The notes under the pieces were generated by a model. That model saw only the letters and a program-made list of their open reading frames with translations. It made no database searches and had not been told where the DNA came from. From JBGPTF01 sp041490445 (lineage in GTDB: Bacteria; Acidobacteriota; Terriglobia; Acidiferrales; UBA7541), in the NCBI GenBank assembly GCA_041490445.1, contig JBGPTF010000019.1, positions 4,944 through 68,943 of the forward strand: a stretch of DNA of 64,000 bases, in the 5' to 3' direction. Made by a program: the position numbers and the translations under genes. This document shows, piece by piece, positions 16,959 through 25,471 of the stretch; within the stretch, counting starts at the first letter, position 1, and the number at the start of each line of letters is the position of its first letter.

Positions 16959-17531
16959 TCAGCCGCCGTTGCGCAGCTTTTTCAGAAAATACTCGTGGAT
17001 GGAGGAGTCCGAAGTCAGTTCGGGATGAAACGTCGCCGCGAGGCAGCGCCCCTGCTCGACGAGGACAGGATGTCCATCTTCTTCGGCGAGGACCGCCACC
17101 TCCGGGCCGAGCTGTTCGATGATGGGCGCGCGAATGAAGACCATCTCGACGGGCGCATCCTTCAGCTTCGTTTTTCCCATGCGGACTTCGCTTGCGAGCT
17201 GCCGGCCATAGCCATTGCGCTGCACGACCATGTCCATCAAGCCGAGCGACGGCTGCGACGGTCCGCGCACTTCGCGCGCCAACAGGATTGCGCCGGCGCA
17301 CGTCCCGAAAAACGCTCCGCCGTCTTTCGCAAATTTCTGAATCGCGCCGAGGAATTGCTCCTCGGCGAGGATTTTCCAGTGCGTTGTGCTTTCGCCGCCC
17401 GGGAGGATGAGCCCCCGCACCCCGGCGAGCTCCGCCGGAGTGCGAATAAAAACATATTCCACGCCGAGCCGCTCGAGCATCTTTCCATGCGCCTCGAAAT
17501 CGCCCTGCACCGCAAGTATCCCGACCTTCAT
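16959..17531 (-). CDS. pdxT: Pyridoxal 5'-phosphate synthase glutaminase subunit
   Basis: PdxT is the class I glutaminase that hydrolyses glutamine and channels ammonia to PdxS. The ATG at 17531 (MKVGILAVQGDFEAH) matches the usual start; an ATG six codons upstream is also possible. The catalytic Cys lies in GTCAGAILLA, and the His/Glu pair is in AATFHPELTSD near the C-terminus. The 190-residue length is normal. It follows pdxS by 33 bp. Confidence 0.95.
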   Translation of the reverse strand: MKVGILAVQGDFEAHGKMLERLGVEYVFIRTPAELAGVRGLILPGGESTTHWKILAEEQFLGAIQKFAKDGGAFFGTCAGAILLAREVRGPSQPSLGLMDMVVQRNGYGRQLASEVRMGKTKLKDAPVEMVFIRAPIIEQLGPEVAVLAEEDGHPVLVEQGRCLAATFHPELTSDSSIHEYFLKKLRNGG

Positions 17532-17564
17532 GGTCCCGGTCCCAGTCACTCCGCCACGGTTGCT

Positions 17565-18455
17565 CTACCACCCGCGGGTTTGCATAAGGTCCTTTTCTTC
17601 GAGCTGACGGATATCGAGGCCCTTCATCGCTTCGCCCAGCTCCTCCGACGCTTCGAGCACCGCCTTCGGGTCCTTGAAGTGCGTTGTGGCTTTCACGATG
17701 GCGCGGGCGCGCTTGTCCGGATCGCTCGACTTGAAAATGCCCGAGCCGACGAAGACCGCTTCCGCGCCGAGTTGCATGACCAGCGCGGCATCGGAGGGCG
17801 TGGCGATTCCACCCGCAGAGAAATTCGGCACCGGGAGCTTGCCGTGCTTCGCCGCGTATTGCACGAGTTCGAACGGCGAGCCCAGCTCCTTCGCGGTGTG
17901 GACCAGCTCTTCCTCGCCAAGCGTCGTGAGGCGCTTCATTTCTCCGACGATCGCGCGCATGTGGCGCACCGCCTCCACGATGTTCCCCGAACCCGCTTCG
18001 CCCTTGGTGCGGATCAGCGCCGCGCCTTCGGCGATCCGGCGCAGCGCCTCTCCCAGATTGCGCGCGCCGCAGACGAACGGGACGCGGAAGCCGTGCTTCC
18101 ACACGTGGTGTTCTTCATCGGCAGGCGTGAGCACTTCGCTCTCGTCGATGAAATCCACTTCGAGCGCTTCGAGCACCTGTGCTTCGGCGAAGTGCCCGAT
18201 GCGCACCTTCGCCATCACCGGAATCGAAACCGTGTTCATGATTTCGCGGATGATGCGCGGCGCCGCCATGCGAGCCACGCCGCCTTCCTTGCGGATATCC
18301 GCCGGGACGCGCTCGAGCGCCATCACGGCGCACGCGCCCGCCTTCTCCGCGATCGCGGCCTGCTCGGCGTTGGTCACGTCCATGATCACGCCGCCTTTCA
18401 GCATCTCCGCCAGGCCGACCTTCACGCGCCACAGATTGTCTTTCAGAAATTCCAT
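17565..18455 (-). CDS. pdxS: Pyridoxal 5'-phosphate synthase, synthase subunit
   Basis: PdxS builds PLP from ribose 5-phosphate, glyceraldehyde 3-phosphate and ammonia. The 296-residue protein shows the characteristic GVIMDVTNAEQAAIAEKAGA, the MAKVRIGHFAEAQVLEAL region with the catalytic lysine, TKGEAGSGNIVEAVRHMR and SAGGIATPSDAALVMQLGA. This deoxyxylulose-independent route replaces pdxA/pdxJ. A MocR-type regulator encoded upstream (18950-20518) may control it. Confidence 0.97.
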   Translation of the reverse strand: MEFLKDNLWRVKVGLAEMLKGGVIMDVTNAEQAAIAEKAGACAVMALERVPADIRKEGGVARMAAPRIIREIMNTVSIPVMAKVRIGHFAEAQVLEALEVDFIDESEVLTPADEEHHVWKHGFRVPFVCGARNLGEALRRIAEGAALIRTKGEAGSGNIVEAVRHMRAIVGEMKRLTTLGEEELVHTAKELGSPFELVQYAAKHGKLPVPNFSAGGIATPSDAALVMQLGAEAVFVGSGIFKSSDPDKRARAIVKATTHFKDPKAVLEASEELGEAMKGLDIRQLEEKDLMQTRGW

Positions 18456-18501
18456 TGTCCGTCTCCCTTGATGCGAATCTCCGCTGCCACTCCCCCTTCT
18501 G

Positions 18502-18966
18502 TCATTTCCGGACCGCTTCGGCGCGATGTTGCTCCGGATTCACGGTCACGAACCTTCCCCGCCCTCGCGCCAGCACCTCGCCCGCCGCATTCCGGATTTC
18601 TCCCTGCTGGAAAAGGTTCCGGCCCTTGCGCTCGACTTCGCGAGCCTCGATCGTGATTTCTTCCTCCACGCGGATCGGCTTCAAGTATTCGATGGTCAGC
18701 TCGGCCGTCACCGCGCGAACGTCGCTGAACCGGTTGACCTTGCCCATCGCTTCATCCAGCAGCAGGGCGATGATTCCGCCATGCAGGAATCCCGCCCCGC
18801 CCTGATACTCCTCCGCAATGCGAAATCGGCCGACGATGCGGCGCCGCTCGTTATCCTGCTCGAAGGTCAGCTTCATGCCGCGGGGATTCGCGCCGCCGCA
18901 GCCGAAGCAGGGATTCGCCGGATTGGGATCGAGGCGCGTCTTCACCGGTTCAGACCAGGGCCACAC
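18502..18966 (-). CDS. PaaI-type hotdog-fold thioesterase
   Basis: A hotdog-fold protein of about 154 residues from the GTG at 18966 (a second GTG at 18945 is possible). A Cys-rich N-terminus (NPCFGCGGANPRGM) is followed by the catalytic segment GGAGFLHGGIIALLLDEAMG, in which the HGG and Asp/Glu residues fit the PaaI acyl-CoA thioesterase group. Its start overlaps the end of the MocR gene by 17 bp. The substrate is not predictable; the neighbouring acyl-CoA ligase suggests acyl-CoA turnover. Confidence 0.8.
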   Translation of the reverse strand: MWPWSEPVKTRLDPNPANPCFGCGGANPRGMKLTFEQDNERRRIVGRFRIAEEYQGGAGFLHGGIIALLLDEAMGKVNRFSDVRAVTAELTIEYLKPIRVEEEITIEAREVERKGRNLFQQGEIRNAAGEVLARGRGRFVTVNPEQHRAEAVRK

Positions 18967-20518
18967 GCCCGACTTCGTCCCGGCGTTCCACGTATTCCCG
19001 TCGCGCGCCTCTCTGCCGCTTCCGCAACTCGACGCGCGCCAACTCCCCGAGCGTGGCGACGCCGCGCGCAATCCGCCGCTCATCCAGCCCTGCAAATCCC
19101 AGCCGCAGGGTGTTCGGCTTGGGATTCTGGAAATAGAAATACCTGCCCGGCACGAACAGCACGCCGCGCTCGCGGACGTGAATGAGCAACTCGCCCGCAT
19201 CGAAGCCCGCCGGCAAAGTCACCCACACACTCATGCCGCCTTCCGGCCGCGTCCAGGACACTTCCTCCGGCATGTGCTTCGCCAGTGCCTGTTCGAGCGC
19301 AGCCAGCCGGCTGCGGTACACCTTGCGCATCTTCGCCATGTGGCGCGCGAACATCCCGCGGCGGACAAATTCCGCCAGCGCCGCCTGCGCCAGTTGGTCG
19401 GTGTGCAGGTCGGTGGATTGCTTGATCAGGCGCATCCGCTCCATCACGTTTTCGGGCCCCACGCACCAGCCGACGCGCAATCCCGGAAAGGCCACTTTCG
19501 AAAAACTGTCAATCTGGATGACGATTCCGGAGCGATCGAGCGTCTTCAGCGACGGGATCGGCGCGCCCTTCACGCGCAGCCGCGCGTAGATGTGATCTTC
19601 GACCACAGGAACCTGGTACCGCGCCGCGATTTCGAGCAGCCGGCGGCGTTCCGGCAAAGGGAGCGTTGTCCCCGTGGGATTGTGAAAATCCGGCGTGACA
19701 AACAGAAGCTTCACACGGTTCTGCATCAGCACCGATTCGACCGCGTTCACATCCAACCCGGTGTATCCCGTGCGCTCCGGGCTTGCCTCGACCGGCGCCG
19801 CCAGGCAGCGAACCCGCGCGCCGGCGAAAACCGTGATGGCGCCCGGATACGCGGGGTTCTCGAGAAGGATCGAGTCGCCGGGCCGCAAGAATGTCTTGCA
19901 GAGCAGGTCCAGAGCCTGCTGGCAGCCGTCGGTGATCAGGAGTTGTTCTGGGCGCAGTTGGATTCCGTCCGCGCGAAGGAAATCCACGAGCACGTTTTTC
20001 AACGGGCCATAGCCGTCGGAGGAGCCGAGCTGCAGAATGCGGCGCCCGTCGCGGCGCAGCACCGCATTGCAACAAAGGCGCATCTCCTCCACGGGGAAAA
20101 ACTCCTCCGAGGGCTTCGCGGTGACAAACGCGATCGCGCCCTCGGGAACCTCCGGCGTGAGACGGCTCAGGTTTTCCTCCGTGCGCTCGTCGGCAAACAG
20201 GGCTTCCCAGCGAAGCACCCCGCCATTCGTCGAAAGGCTTGCCGGTCGCGGCGGCGGCGTGAAGGGCCGAGCGTTCGGCAGGGCCTGGATAAATGTGCCG
20301 CGGCCGACGTGTCCGCGAATCAATCCTTCCGACTCGAGTTCCGCGTAGGCGTTGGCGACCGTGGTGCGGTGGACGCCCAGTTGCAATGCCAATTCGCGGC
20401 TCGCGGGGATGCGGTCTCCCGCGCGAAGCTCGCCGGCGTGCACCAGGGCGCGCAGTTGATCCCGAAGCTGGACGTACAGGGGAATGTGACTTTCGGTTTG
20501 CAACTGGAGCGGCAGCAT
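18950..20518 (-). CDS. MocR-type GntR regulator with aminotransferase domain
   Basis: A 522-residue fusion: an N-terminal GntR winged helix (residues about 1-75, IPASRELALQLGVHRTTVANAYAELE) and a C-terminal fold-type I aminotransferase-like domain. The PLP-binding lysine is in QIDSFSKVAFPGLRVGW, the expected S-x-S-K pattern. Such regulators sense PLP or related amines. PdxR members activate pdxST, and pdxS and pdxT lie just downstream on the same strand, so a PdxR role is likely but inferred. The ATG at 20518 matches the family start; longer frames are upstream noise. Confidence 0.9.
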   Translation of the reverse strand: MLPLQLQTESHIPLYVQLRDQLRALVHAGELRAGDRIPASRELALQLGVHRTTVANAYAELESEGLIRGHVGRGTFIQALPNARPFTPPPRPASLSTNGGVLRWEALFADERTEENLSRLTPEVPEGAIAFVTAKPSEEFFPVEEMRLCCNAVLRRDGRRILQLGSSDGYGPLKNVLVDFLRADGIQLRPEQLLITDGCQQALDLLCKTFLRPGDSILLENPAYPGAITVFAGARVRCLAAPVEASPERTGYTGLDVNAVESVLMQNRVKLLFVTPDFHNPTGTTLPLPERRRLLEIAARYQVPVVEDHIYARLRVKGAPIPSLKTLDRSGIVIQIDSFSKVAFPGLRVGWCVGPENVMERMRLIKQSTDLHTDQLAQAALAEFVRRGMFARHMAKMRKVYRSRLAALEQALAKHMPEEVSWTRPEGGMSVWVTLPAGFDAGELLIHVRERGVLFVPGRYFYFQNPKPNTLRLGFAGLDERRIARGVATLGELARVELRKRQRGARREYVERRDEVGRVALV

Positions 20519-20607
20519 TGGCTCCCCCTGAACGCCAATATACACCCCAAAGCTGCCTCGTAAAGAGCCAATTTGTCTTTTGGAGGCCGGGCCACCCCGC
20601 CCGGCGC

Positions 20608-22164
20608 TTACCCTTCGCGCAGGCGAAACCGCTGGATCTTCCCGGTCGCGGTCTTCGGCAATTCGTCCAGATAGTGGATCTCCTGCGGGCACTTGTAGGA
20701 AACCAGCCGGCCTCTGAGCCATTGCTGGATTTCGCTGGCCAGGTGCGGGCCGGCCTCGGTGCCCGCGCGCAGGACCACATAGGCAGCCGCGCGGATCAAA
20801 CCGACAGAGTCGGCGTGCGCCACGACAGCGGCTTCGGCAACCATCGGATGGGCCAACAGCGCGTTTTCAACTTCCCCGGGCGAAACCCACATGCCGGAGA
20901 CCTTCATCATGTCGTCCGCGCGCCCGCCATAATGGTAGTAGCCTTCGGCGTCACGAGTGAACTTGTCGCCGGTTACTACCCAGTCGCCGAGTTTCGTGCG
21001 TGCGGTGAGTTCCGGCTTGCCCCAGTAGGCAGCGAACGCGCTCTGCCCTCTTACCCACAGATTCCCAAGTTCGCCATCCGGAACCCGTTCGCCGGCATCG
21101 TCCACGATTTTCGCCTCATAGTTCGGCACTTCCACTCCACAGGAACCGGGGCGCGCTTTTCCCGGCCGGCTCGACAAGAACATGTGCAGCATCTCCGTCG
21201 AGCCGATGCCGTCGAGAATCTCGATGCCGAATCGCCTGCGAAAGCGTTCGAAGATCTCTGCCGGAAGCGTCTCGCCCGCCGAGACGGCCAGGCGCACGGA
21301 AGAAAAGTCCAGCTTCACGCCACGCTCTGCCTCGCGCAGCAGCGCCGCATAGAACGTCGGCACGGAGAAGAATGCGGTCGGATGGCGCCGGGCCACCAGT
21401 TCCGCCACACGTTCGGGCTTCGGCTTCTCCGGCATCAACACCGTGCTCGCGCCGACCGAGAACGGAAAGTACATCCCGTTGCCCAGGCCGTACGCGAAGA
21501 AGAGTTTCGACACCGAGAACGTGATATCTTCCGCGCGCAATCCCAGCACGCCCTGCGCGAAGCTGCGGCTGGTGACGACCATGTCCTGGTGCCGGTGGAC
21601 TGCCCCCTTCGGTGTCCCGCCGCTGCCGGAGGTGTAGAGGAAAAAGGCAGGGTCCGTTGCCGCCGTCGGATAGGGTTCGAGGTGCTCCGATGCACCATCG
21701 AGCCAGTTTTCCCAGCGGAGGAAGCTGCCGTGGCCCAGGCCTTTCTCCGCGGCACCCACGACGACGGTCTCCAGCAGGCGATGGCGCTGCGCTGCGCCGG
21801 TGAATTCCGGAAGCGCCGTTGCGTGAACGATGGCGAAACGCGCGCCACAGTCCGCCAGCCAGTACTCGTAATCCGCTGCTCGCGCGAACGAGTTGACGGG
21901 AACGGCGATGGCTCCGATTTTTACTACCCCGAAAAAGGCAGCGATGAATTCGAGGGAATCCGGGAGGACAAGCAGAATGCGGTCGCCGCGCTCGCAGCCC
22001 CACTCGCGCAACGCGTTGCCGACGCGGTTCGCGGCCGCCTCGATTTCCGCATAGGTGGCCGCCGAAGGCTCGCCGGCAATGGCGATGCGGCCGGGGTGTT
22101 CGCGGGCGGGGCAGCCGAGGAATTCCTCGGCAATGTTCAGATGAACAGGGAGAGCGAGGGCCAT
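20608..22164 (-). CDS. Benzoate-CoA-ligase-like acyl-CoA synthetase
   Basis: A 518-residue adenylate-forming enzyme that activates a carboxylate with ATP and CoA. Visible motifs are the phosphate loop YTSGSGGTPKG (near residue 175), the DGIGSTEMLHMF segment, the ATP-binding TGDKFTRDAEGYYHYGGRAD region and the catalytic C-terminal lysine in TATGKIQRFRL. Overall pattern and the FFAYGLGNGMYFPF region match the benzoate-CoA ligase group; 4-hydroxybenzoate or other aromatic acids are possible. It lies 89 bp upstream of the MocR gene, on the same strand. Confidence 0.88.
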   Translation of the reverse strand: MALALPVHLNIAEEFLGCPAREHPGRIAIAGEPSAATYAEIEAAANRVGNALREWGCERGDRILLVLPDSLEFIAAFFGVVKIGAIAVPVNSFARAADYEYWLADCGARFAIVHATALPEFTGAAQRHRLLETVVVGAAEKGLGHGSFLRWENWLDGASEHLEPYPTAATDPAFFLYTSGSGGTPKGAVHRHQDMVVTSRSFAQGVLGLRAEDITFSVSKLFFAYGLGNGMYFPFSVGASTVLMPEKPKPERVAELVARRHPTAFFSVPTFYAALLREAERGVKLDFSSVRLAVSAGETLPAEIFERFRRRFGIEILDGIGSTEMLHMFLSSRPGKARPGSCGVEVPNYEAKIVDDAGERVPDGELGNLWVRGQSAFAAYWGKPELTARTKLGDWVVTGDKFTRDAEGYYHYGGRADDMMKVSGMWVSPGEVENALLAHPMVAEAAVVAHADSVGLIRAAAYVVLRAGTEAGPHLASEIQQWLRGRLVSYKCPQEIHYLDELPKTATGKIQRFRLREG

Positions 22165-22174
22165 GCCTCCGATT

Positions 22175-22735
22175 CTACTGAGTGGAGGCCTTTTCTCCCA
22201 GCTTTCTCATGCGTTCCTGCAGCTTCCGGCGCAGCGGATCGGGCGCATTCGGATTGAACGCCACTAGGTACCACAGCGGCTGCGCGCGGTCTTTGCTGAG
22301 CCGGGTAAGCGTCGTGGCATCGGCGTTGGGATGGCGGGCGATGTTTTCGCGAATCGCCGCGTAGGGATGGCTCGAGAGCCGCCGCAACGTCTTGCCCGAA
22401 ACTTTCGGATGCTCGCTGATCAGGCGCAAGAGGTAGAAATCCTCTTTCGGGGCTTCGCGGGAAAGCTTTTCGAGCGCGTCGGGGCTCACTTCAGCGCCCA
22501 GCACGATTCCGACTTTTTCGTCCCATGTCGAATTGATGCGGTTCAGCTCCAGTGTGCGCGCGTGAATCAACTGCTCGATCACGCGGCGCTCCTGTTCGAG
22601 GCGCGCATGCGGGATCTGGCTGTGCTCGACGGAATCAAGAACCCGCAAAAGATGCTGCCGCTCTCCGAAGACAATCTGGCTGGTGCGTACGTTCTTCCCT
22701 TTATTCGAATTGTGAACTAGATCAGCGCGTCTCAT
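22175..22735 (-). CDS. LRV-like helical-repeat protein
   Basis: A 186-residue protein. The C-terminal half (about residues 95-175) has repeats of the leucine-rich-variant/HEAT type with blocks such as LISEHPKVSGKTLRRLSSHP and NIARHPNADATTLTRLSKD, spaced at about 24 residues. These folds bind other proteins or nucleic acid. The N-terminal half is charged and helical. It ends 10 bp before the ligase start and may share its transcript. No specific function can be assigned. Confidence 0.7.
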   Translation of the reverse strand: MRRADLVHNSNKGKNVRTSQIVFGERQHLLRVLDSVEHSQIPHARLEQERRVIEQLIHARTLELNRINSTWDEKVGIVLGAEVSPDALEKLSREAPKEDFYLLRLISEHPKVSGKTLRRLSSHPYAAIRENIARHPNADATTLTRLSKDRAQPLWYLVAFNPNAPDPLRRKLQERMRKLGEKASTQ

Positions 22736-23140
22736 TGCATCCTCACGCGTGCATCCCTGTAGTGCGGATCACGTTGGCATCTCGTGCCCGGTCTAAGAGC
22801 CTTATTGAGTATTGGGGACAAGCCGACTGCAGCGACACCCGAGCGCGGCAGACGTACAGCCCACTCGGGAAATGCACCGTCCGAGCAGGGTCCTCGATGC
22901 GAGACGACCAGCATTGAGAAGTACGATCCTGACCCCTCGCCTGCCCCCAACACCCCAGACTTCTCGTACCGCAGGCCTTACGCCGCTGACAAATTATCCA
23001 GCCCTATTGGAACGGCGTAAAGGCACAGGACTGTAGATGTTCCTCGCTGGCAACATCGAGTAATAGAACTCGCCATTTGCAGTCGTCGCCGAGAAGGGCT
23101 AACTTGATAACCTGCCTGGGGTTTTGAGGAGACATTCGCT
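22736..23140. other. Intergenic region with no supported gene
   Basis: About 405 bp between divergent genes. Several short frames (22732-23036) have compositions unlike proteins and no ribosome-binding sites. A weak promoter candidate TTGCAG (23077-23082), 17 bp, TAACTT (23100-23105) precedes the 23141 gene. Confidence 0.45.
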
Positions 23141-23416
23141 ATGTCCGCATTCGATGACCACAAAGAAGAACTCGAGCACTATGAGGCAATGATGGGGCCG
23201 CACCGCGGGCGATTGGCGGTCACCCTGGACCTGCTGACGAACGCGCTCGTGCTCGTGGGCCAGCACGGCGTCTATTGCCACAGCGTCCGCGATCCGCAAA
23301 AACCGGTGATGGATATCCGATTGATTTCCCAGGAATTGAGCAAAGCCAAAGAATTGATCCAGAGCGTAATGGAAGCGATGCGCGCCGAGCGCGAAGGCCG
23401 CAGCCGGCCGAATTAG
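23141..23416 (+). CDS. Small hypothetical protein
   Basis: A 91-residue acidic-to-neutral helical protein from ATG 23141, preceded by a GAGGAG ribosome-binding site. The pattern (LAVTLDLLTNALVLVGQHGV and then ELSKAKELIQSVMEAM) looks like two amphipathic helices around a short strand. No domain was recognised. It is convergent with the metallo-hydrolase gene at 23432. Confidence 0.65.
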   Translation: MSAFDDHKEELEHYEAMMGPHRGRLAVTLDLLTNALVLVGQHGVYCHSVRDPQKPVMDIRLISQELSKAKELIQSVMEAMRAEREGRSRPN

Positions 23417-23431
23417 TCACCTGACCTGCGA

Positions 23432-24127
23432 TTACCCTCGAACAAGAAACGGATTCGATTCGCGTTCCTCGGCAATTGTGGTGGCGGGGCCGTGGCCGGG
23501 AAACACAATTGTTTTATCCGGGAGCGAGAGCAGCTTGGAATGGATGGACGCGAGGATCGCCGGCATTGAGCCGCCCCACAAATCCGTTCGTCCGATGCTG
23601 CCGGCAAAAAGCGTATCTCCGGCAAAGAGCTTTGGCGGCTCGATGATTCCTCCACGGGTGCGCTTCTCCCCCGTCACCAGGGAATCCTCGGCCGGCAAAA
23701 AAAGGCTGATGCTTCCGGGCGTATGCCCCGGCGTGTGCAGGACGCTCGCGACGTAGCTTCCCCAGCGCACCGTATCGCCTTCGCGGAGAAAATCGTCCAC
23801 CTCGGTCATTTCCGGCGTGCGCATCCCGATCCAGCGCGCTTGCATATCGAGGAGGCGGTACAGCTCCAAATCCTCCTTGTGCATGAAGACCGGCGCGCCG
23901 GTAGCTTCGTGCAGCTTCCGCAGCCCGCCGACGTGGTCAATGTGCGCATGGGTGTTGACGATGGCGAGCACTTTCAAGCGGTGTTTCGCGATCACTTCGA
24001 GGATGCGCCCGGCTTCGTCGCCGGGATCGATCACCACGGCTTCGCGCGTTTCCGGGTCGCCGAGGATCTGGCAATTGCACTGGAGCATCCCGACGGGAAG
24101 AATCTCGTGAATCATCTGCGTGGCCAT
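23432..24127 (-). CDS. Metallo-beta-lactamase-fold hydrolase (glyoxalase II-like)
   Basis: A 231-residue MBL-fold protein with the metal motif NTHAHIDHVGG (H-x-H-x-D-H, residues about 58-68), the later His in HTPGHTPGSISL, and Asp in LFAGDTLFAGSIGRTD. This set matches glyoxalase-II-like hydroxyacylglutathione hydrolases and related thiolesterases. The ATG at 24127 is preceded by an extended -10 element (TGC-TATACT, minus strand 24144-24136) only 8 nt away, so the transcript may be leaderless. The substrate is not evident. Confidence 0.88.
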   Translation of the reverse strand: MATQMIHEILPVGMLQCNCQILGDPETREAVVIDPGDEAGRILEVIAKHRLKVLAIVNTHAHIDHVGGLRKLHEATGAPVFMHKEDLELYRLLDMQARWIGMRTPEMTEVDDFLREGDTVRWGSYVASVLHTPGHTPGSISLFLPAEDSLVTGEKRTRGGIIEPPKLFAGDTLFAGSIGRTDLWGGSMPAILASIHSKLLSLPDKTIVFPGHGPATTIAEERESNPFLVRG

Positions 24128-24224
24128 CGCCCGCCAGTATAGCAATATTCTTGCGCTCGCCTCCGAGCCCTGCGCGCGCCTCATCTGTTAAGATGAGGCC
24201 TGGCGCGCGAACGCGCGGAACGCC
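24128..24224. promoter_or_regulatory. Divergent promoter region with perfect hairpin
   Basis: The 97-bp spacer contains an 8-bp inverted repeat with a tetraloop (CCTCATCT 24179-24186, GTTA, AGATGAGG 24191-24198) flanked by a GCGCGCC/GGCGCGC pair. It overlaps a TAAGAT -10-like element (24189-24194) for the plus-strand gene. It could be an operator or simple structure. Confidence 0.4.
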
Positions 24225-25331
24225 ATGCCGCTTGAATCTCCATTGCGCAAATGGCACGAGGCCGCCGGGGCCACGATGGGCACGTGGTTCGGCACGCTGC
24301 TGCCCGACCGCTTCTCGAACCTTGCCGAGGAATATCGTTTCGCGCGCGAAACGGTGGCCCTGGTGGACAAGAATTACAGCGCGTGGCTGCGTTTCACGGG
24401 CCCGGACCGCGTCCGCTATCTGAATGCCCTGCTGACGAACAACATCCTCGCGCTGGCCCCCGGCACGGGCGCCATTTCGCTGCTGCTCAATCCGCAAGGG
24501 CACATCCTCGCCGAAGTGGAGACACTCGGCCTGGACGAGAGTGTTCTGGCAATCTCCTACGCCATGAGTCGCGAACAACTGGCGAGCACTTTTGAGAAAT
24601 TTATCATCATGGACGATGTGACGATGGAGGATTTGACCGATCAGATGGGCGCGATCGCTATCGAAGGGCCGCAAGCGCCTGCGGCGCTGGCCGAAGTAAC
24701 GGGCGTTGCTTATGATTCCCTGCCGGAACTCGGGCACCGGGAGGCCGATGCCGGAGCGATTCCTTGCAGAATTCTGCGGCGTTCGCCGGGTGGTATTCCA
24801 GGAATCGAATTCATCGCGGAACGCGCGCAGCTCGGCGCGCTGTGGGAAAAGCTGGCGGGTGCTGTTCGCCGCCACGGCGGCGGCCCCATCGGTTATGCCA
24901 CGTTGAATGTTCTGCGGCTGGAAGCGGGCATTCCCTGGTTCAGCTACGATTTTGACGACAAAGTGATCCCGCACGAAGCGGGCCTCGAGGGCACCCACAT
25001 CAGCTTCACAAAAGGCTGTTACACCGGGCAGGAAATCGTGGAACGCGTTCGCTCGCGCGGCCACGTGAACCGCCGCCGCGTGGGCCTGGAATTTTCCGGC
25101 AAGGACGCGCCACCTCCCGGGGCTTCCTTGCTCTTCGAGGGCAAAGAGGCCGGCCACGTCACGCGCGCGGCATTTTCACCCGGGCTCGGCCGCGCCATCG
25201 GCATGGGCTATCTGCGCCGGGAAGCCAACGCGCCGGGCACGCAGGTGGAGTGGGCCGGCGGGTCAGCGAAGGCGATTGAGTTTCCCATCGCAAGCCTGCG
25301 CCAGAGAGAAACGCGCGCCATCTCTTCGTAG
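24225..25331 (+). CDS. ygfZ: Folate-binding YgfZ-like protein (GcvT family)
   Basis: A 368-residue member of the YgfZ group, which uses folate and supports assembly of certain iron-sulfur enzymes. The signature KGCYTGQEIVERVRSRGHVNR occurs at about residues 263-283 (written here in parts: KGCYTGQEIV and RVRSRGHVNR) with the conserved Cys. The N-terminal GcvT-like domain includes DKNYSAWLRFTGPDRVRYLN. No other glycine-cleavage genes are nearby, which fits YgfZ rather than GcvT. A nifU/iscU-like gene lies further along at 32.1 kb. Confidence 0.85.
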   Translation: MPLESPLRKWHEAAGATMGTWFGTLLPDRFSNLAEEYRFARETVALVDKNYSAWLRFTGPDRVRYLNALLTNNILALAPGTGAISLLLNPQGHILAEVETLGLDESVLAISYAMSREQLASTFEKFIIMDDVTMEDLTDQMGAIAIEGPQAPAALAEVTGVAYDSLPELGHREADAGAIPCRILRRSPGGIPGIEFIAERAQLGALWEKLAGAVRRHGGGPIGYATLNVLRLEAGIPWFSYDFDDKVIPHEAGLEGTHISFTKGCYTGQEIVERVRSRGHVNRRRVGLEFSGKDAPPPGASLLFEGKEAGHVTRAAFSPGLGRAIGMGYLRREANAPGTQVEWAGGSAKAIEFPIASLRQRETRAISS

Positions 25332-25389
25332 TGGCGTATGGGCATACTCCCCTGCGGTTTCGTTGATCGTGATTTCTCTCTAAATGAAA

Positions 25390-25414
25390 ATGCCCGCCAT
25401 GACTTCGCGGGCAT
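25390..25414 (-). terminator. Probable rho-independent terminator of nuoB
   Basis: ATGCCCGC (25390-25397), a 9-nt loop and GCGGGCAT (25407-25414) form a perfect 8-bp stem. On the minus strand it is followed by TTTTCATTT. It is 58 bp downstream of the nuoB stop and may serve both convergent genes. Confidence 0.65.
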
Positions 25415-25471
25415 CCGTGCTCTCAATTTTCAACTTCTGACTTTCGACGATGAACGGTTGGCTCTTGCCTG

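Noticed and set aside
16497..18656. Very long plus-strand frame (719 codons) opposite the pdxST cluster
   Set aside because: It lies antisense to pdxS, pdxT and the phosphatase gene, has no recognisable domain and shows the typical Arg/His-rich shadow composition.
22784..23036. Short plus-strand frames in the 22.7-23.1 kb gap
   Set aside because: Pro/Arg/Thr-rich, no start signals, no similarity to any pattern known to me.
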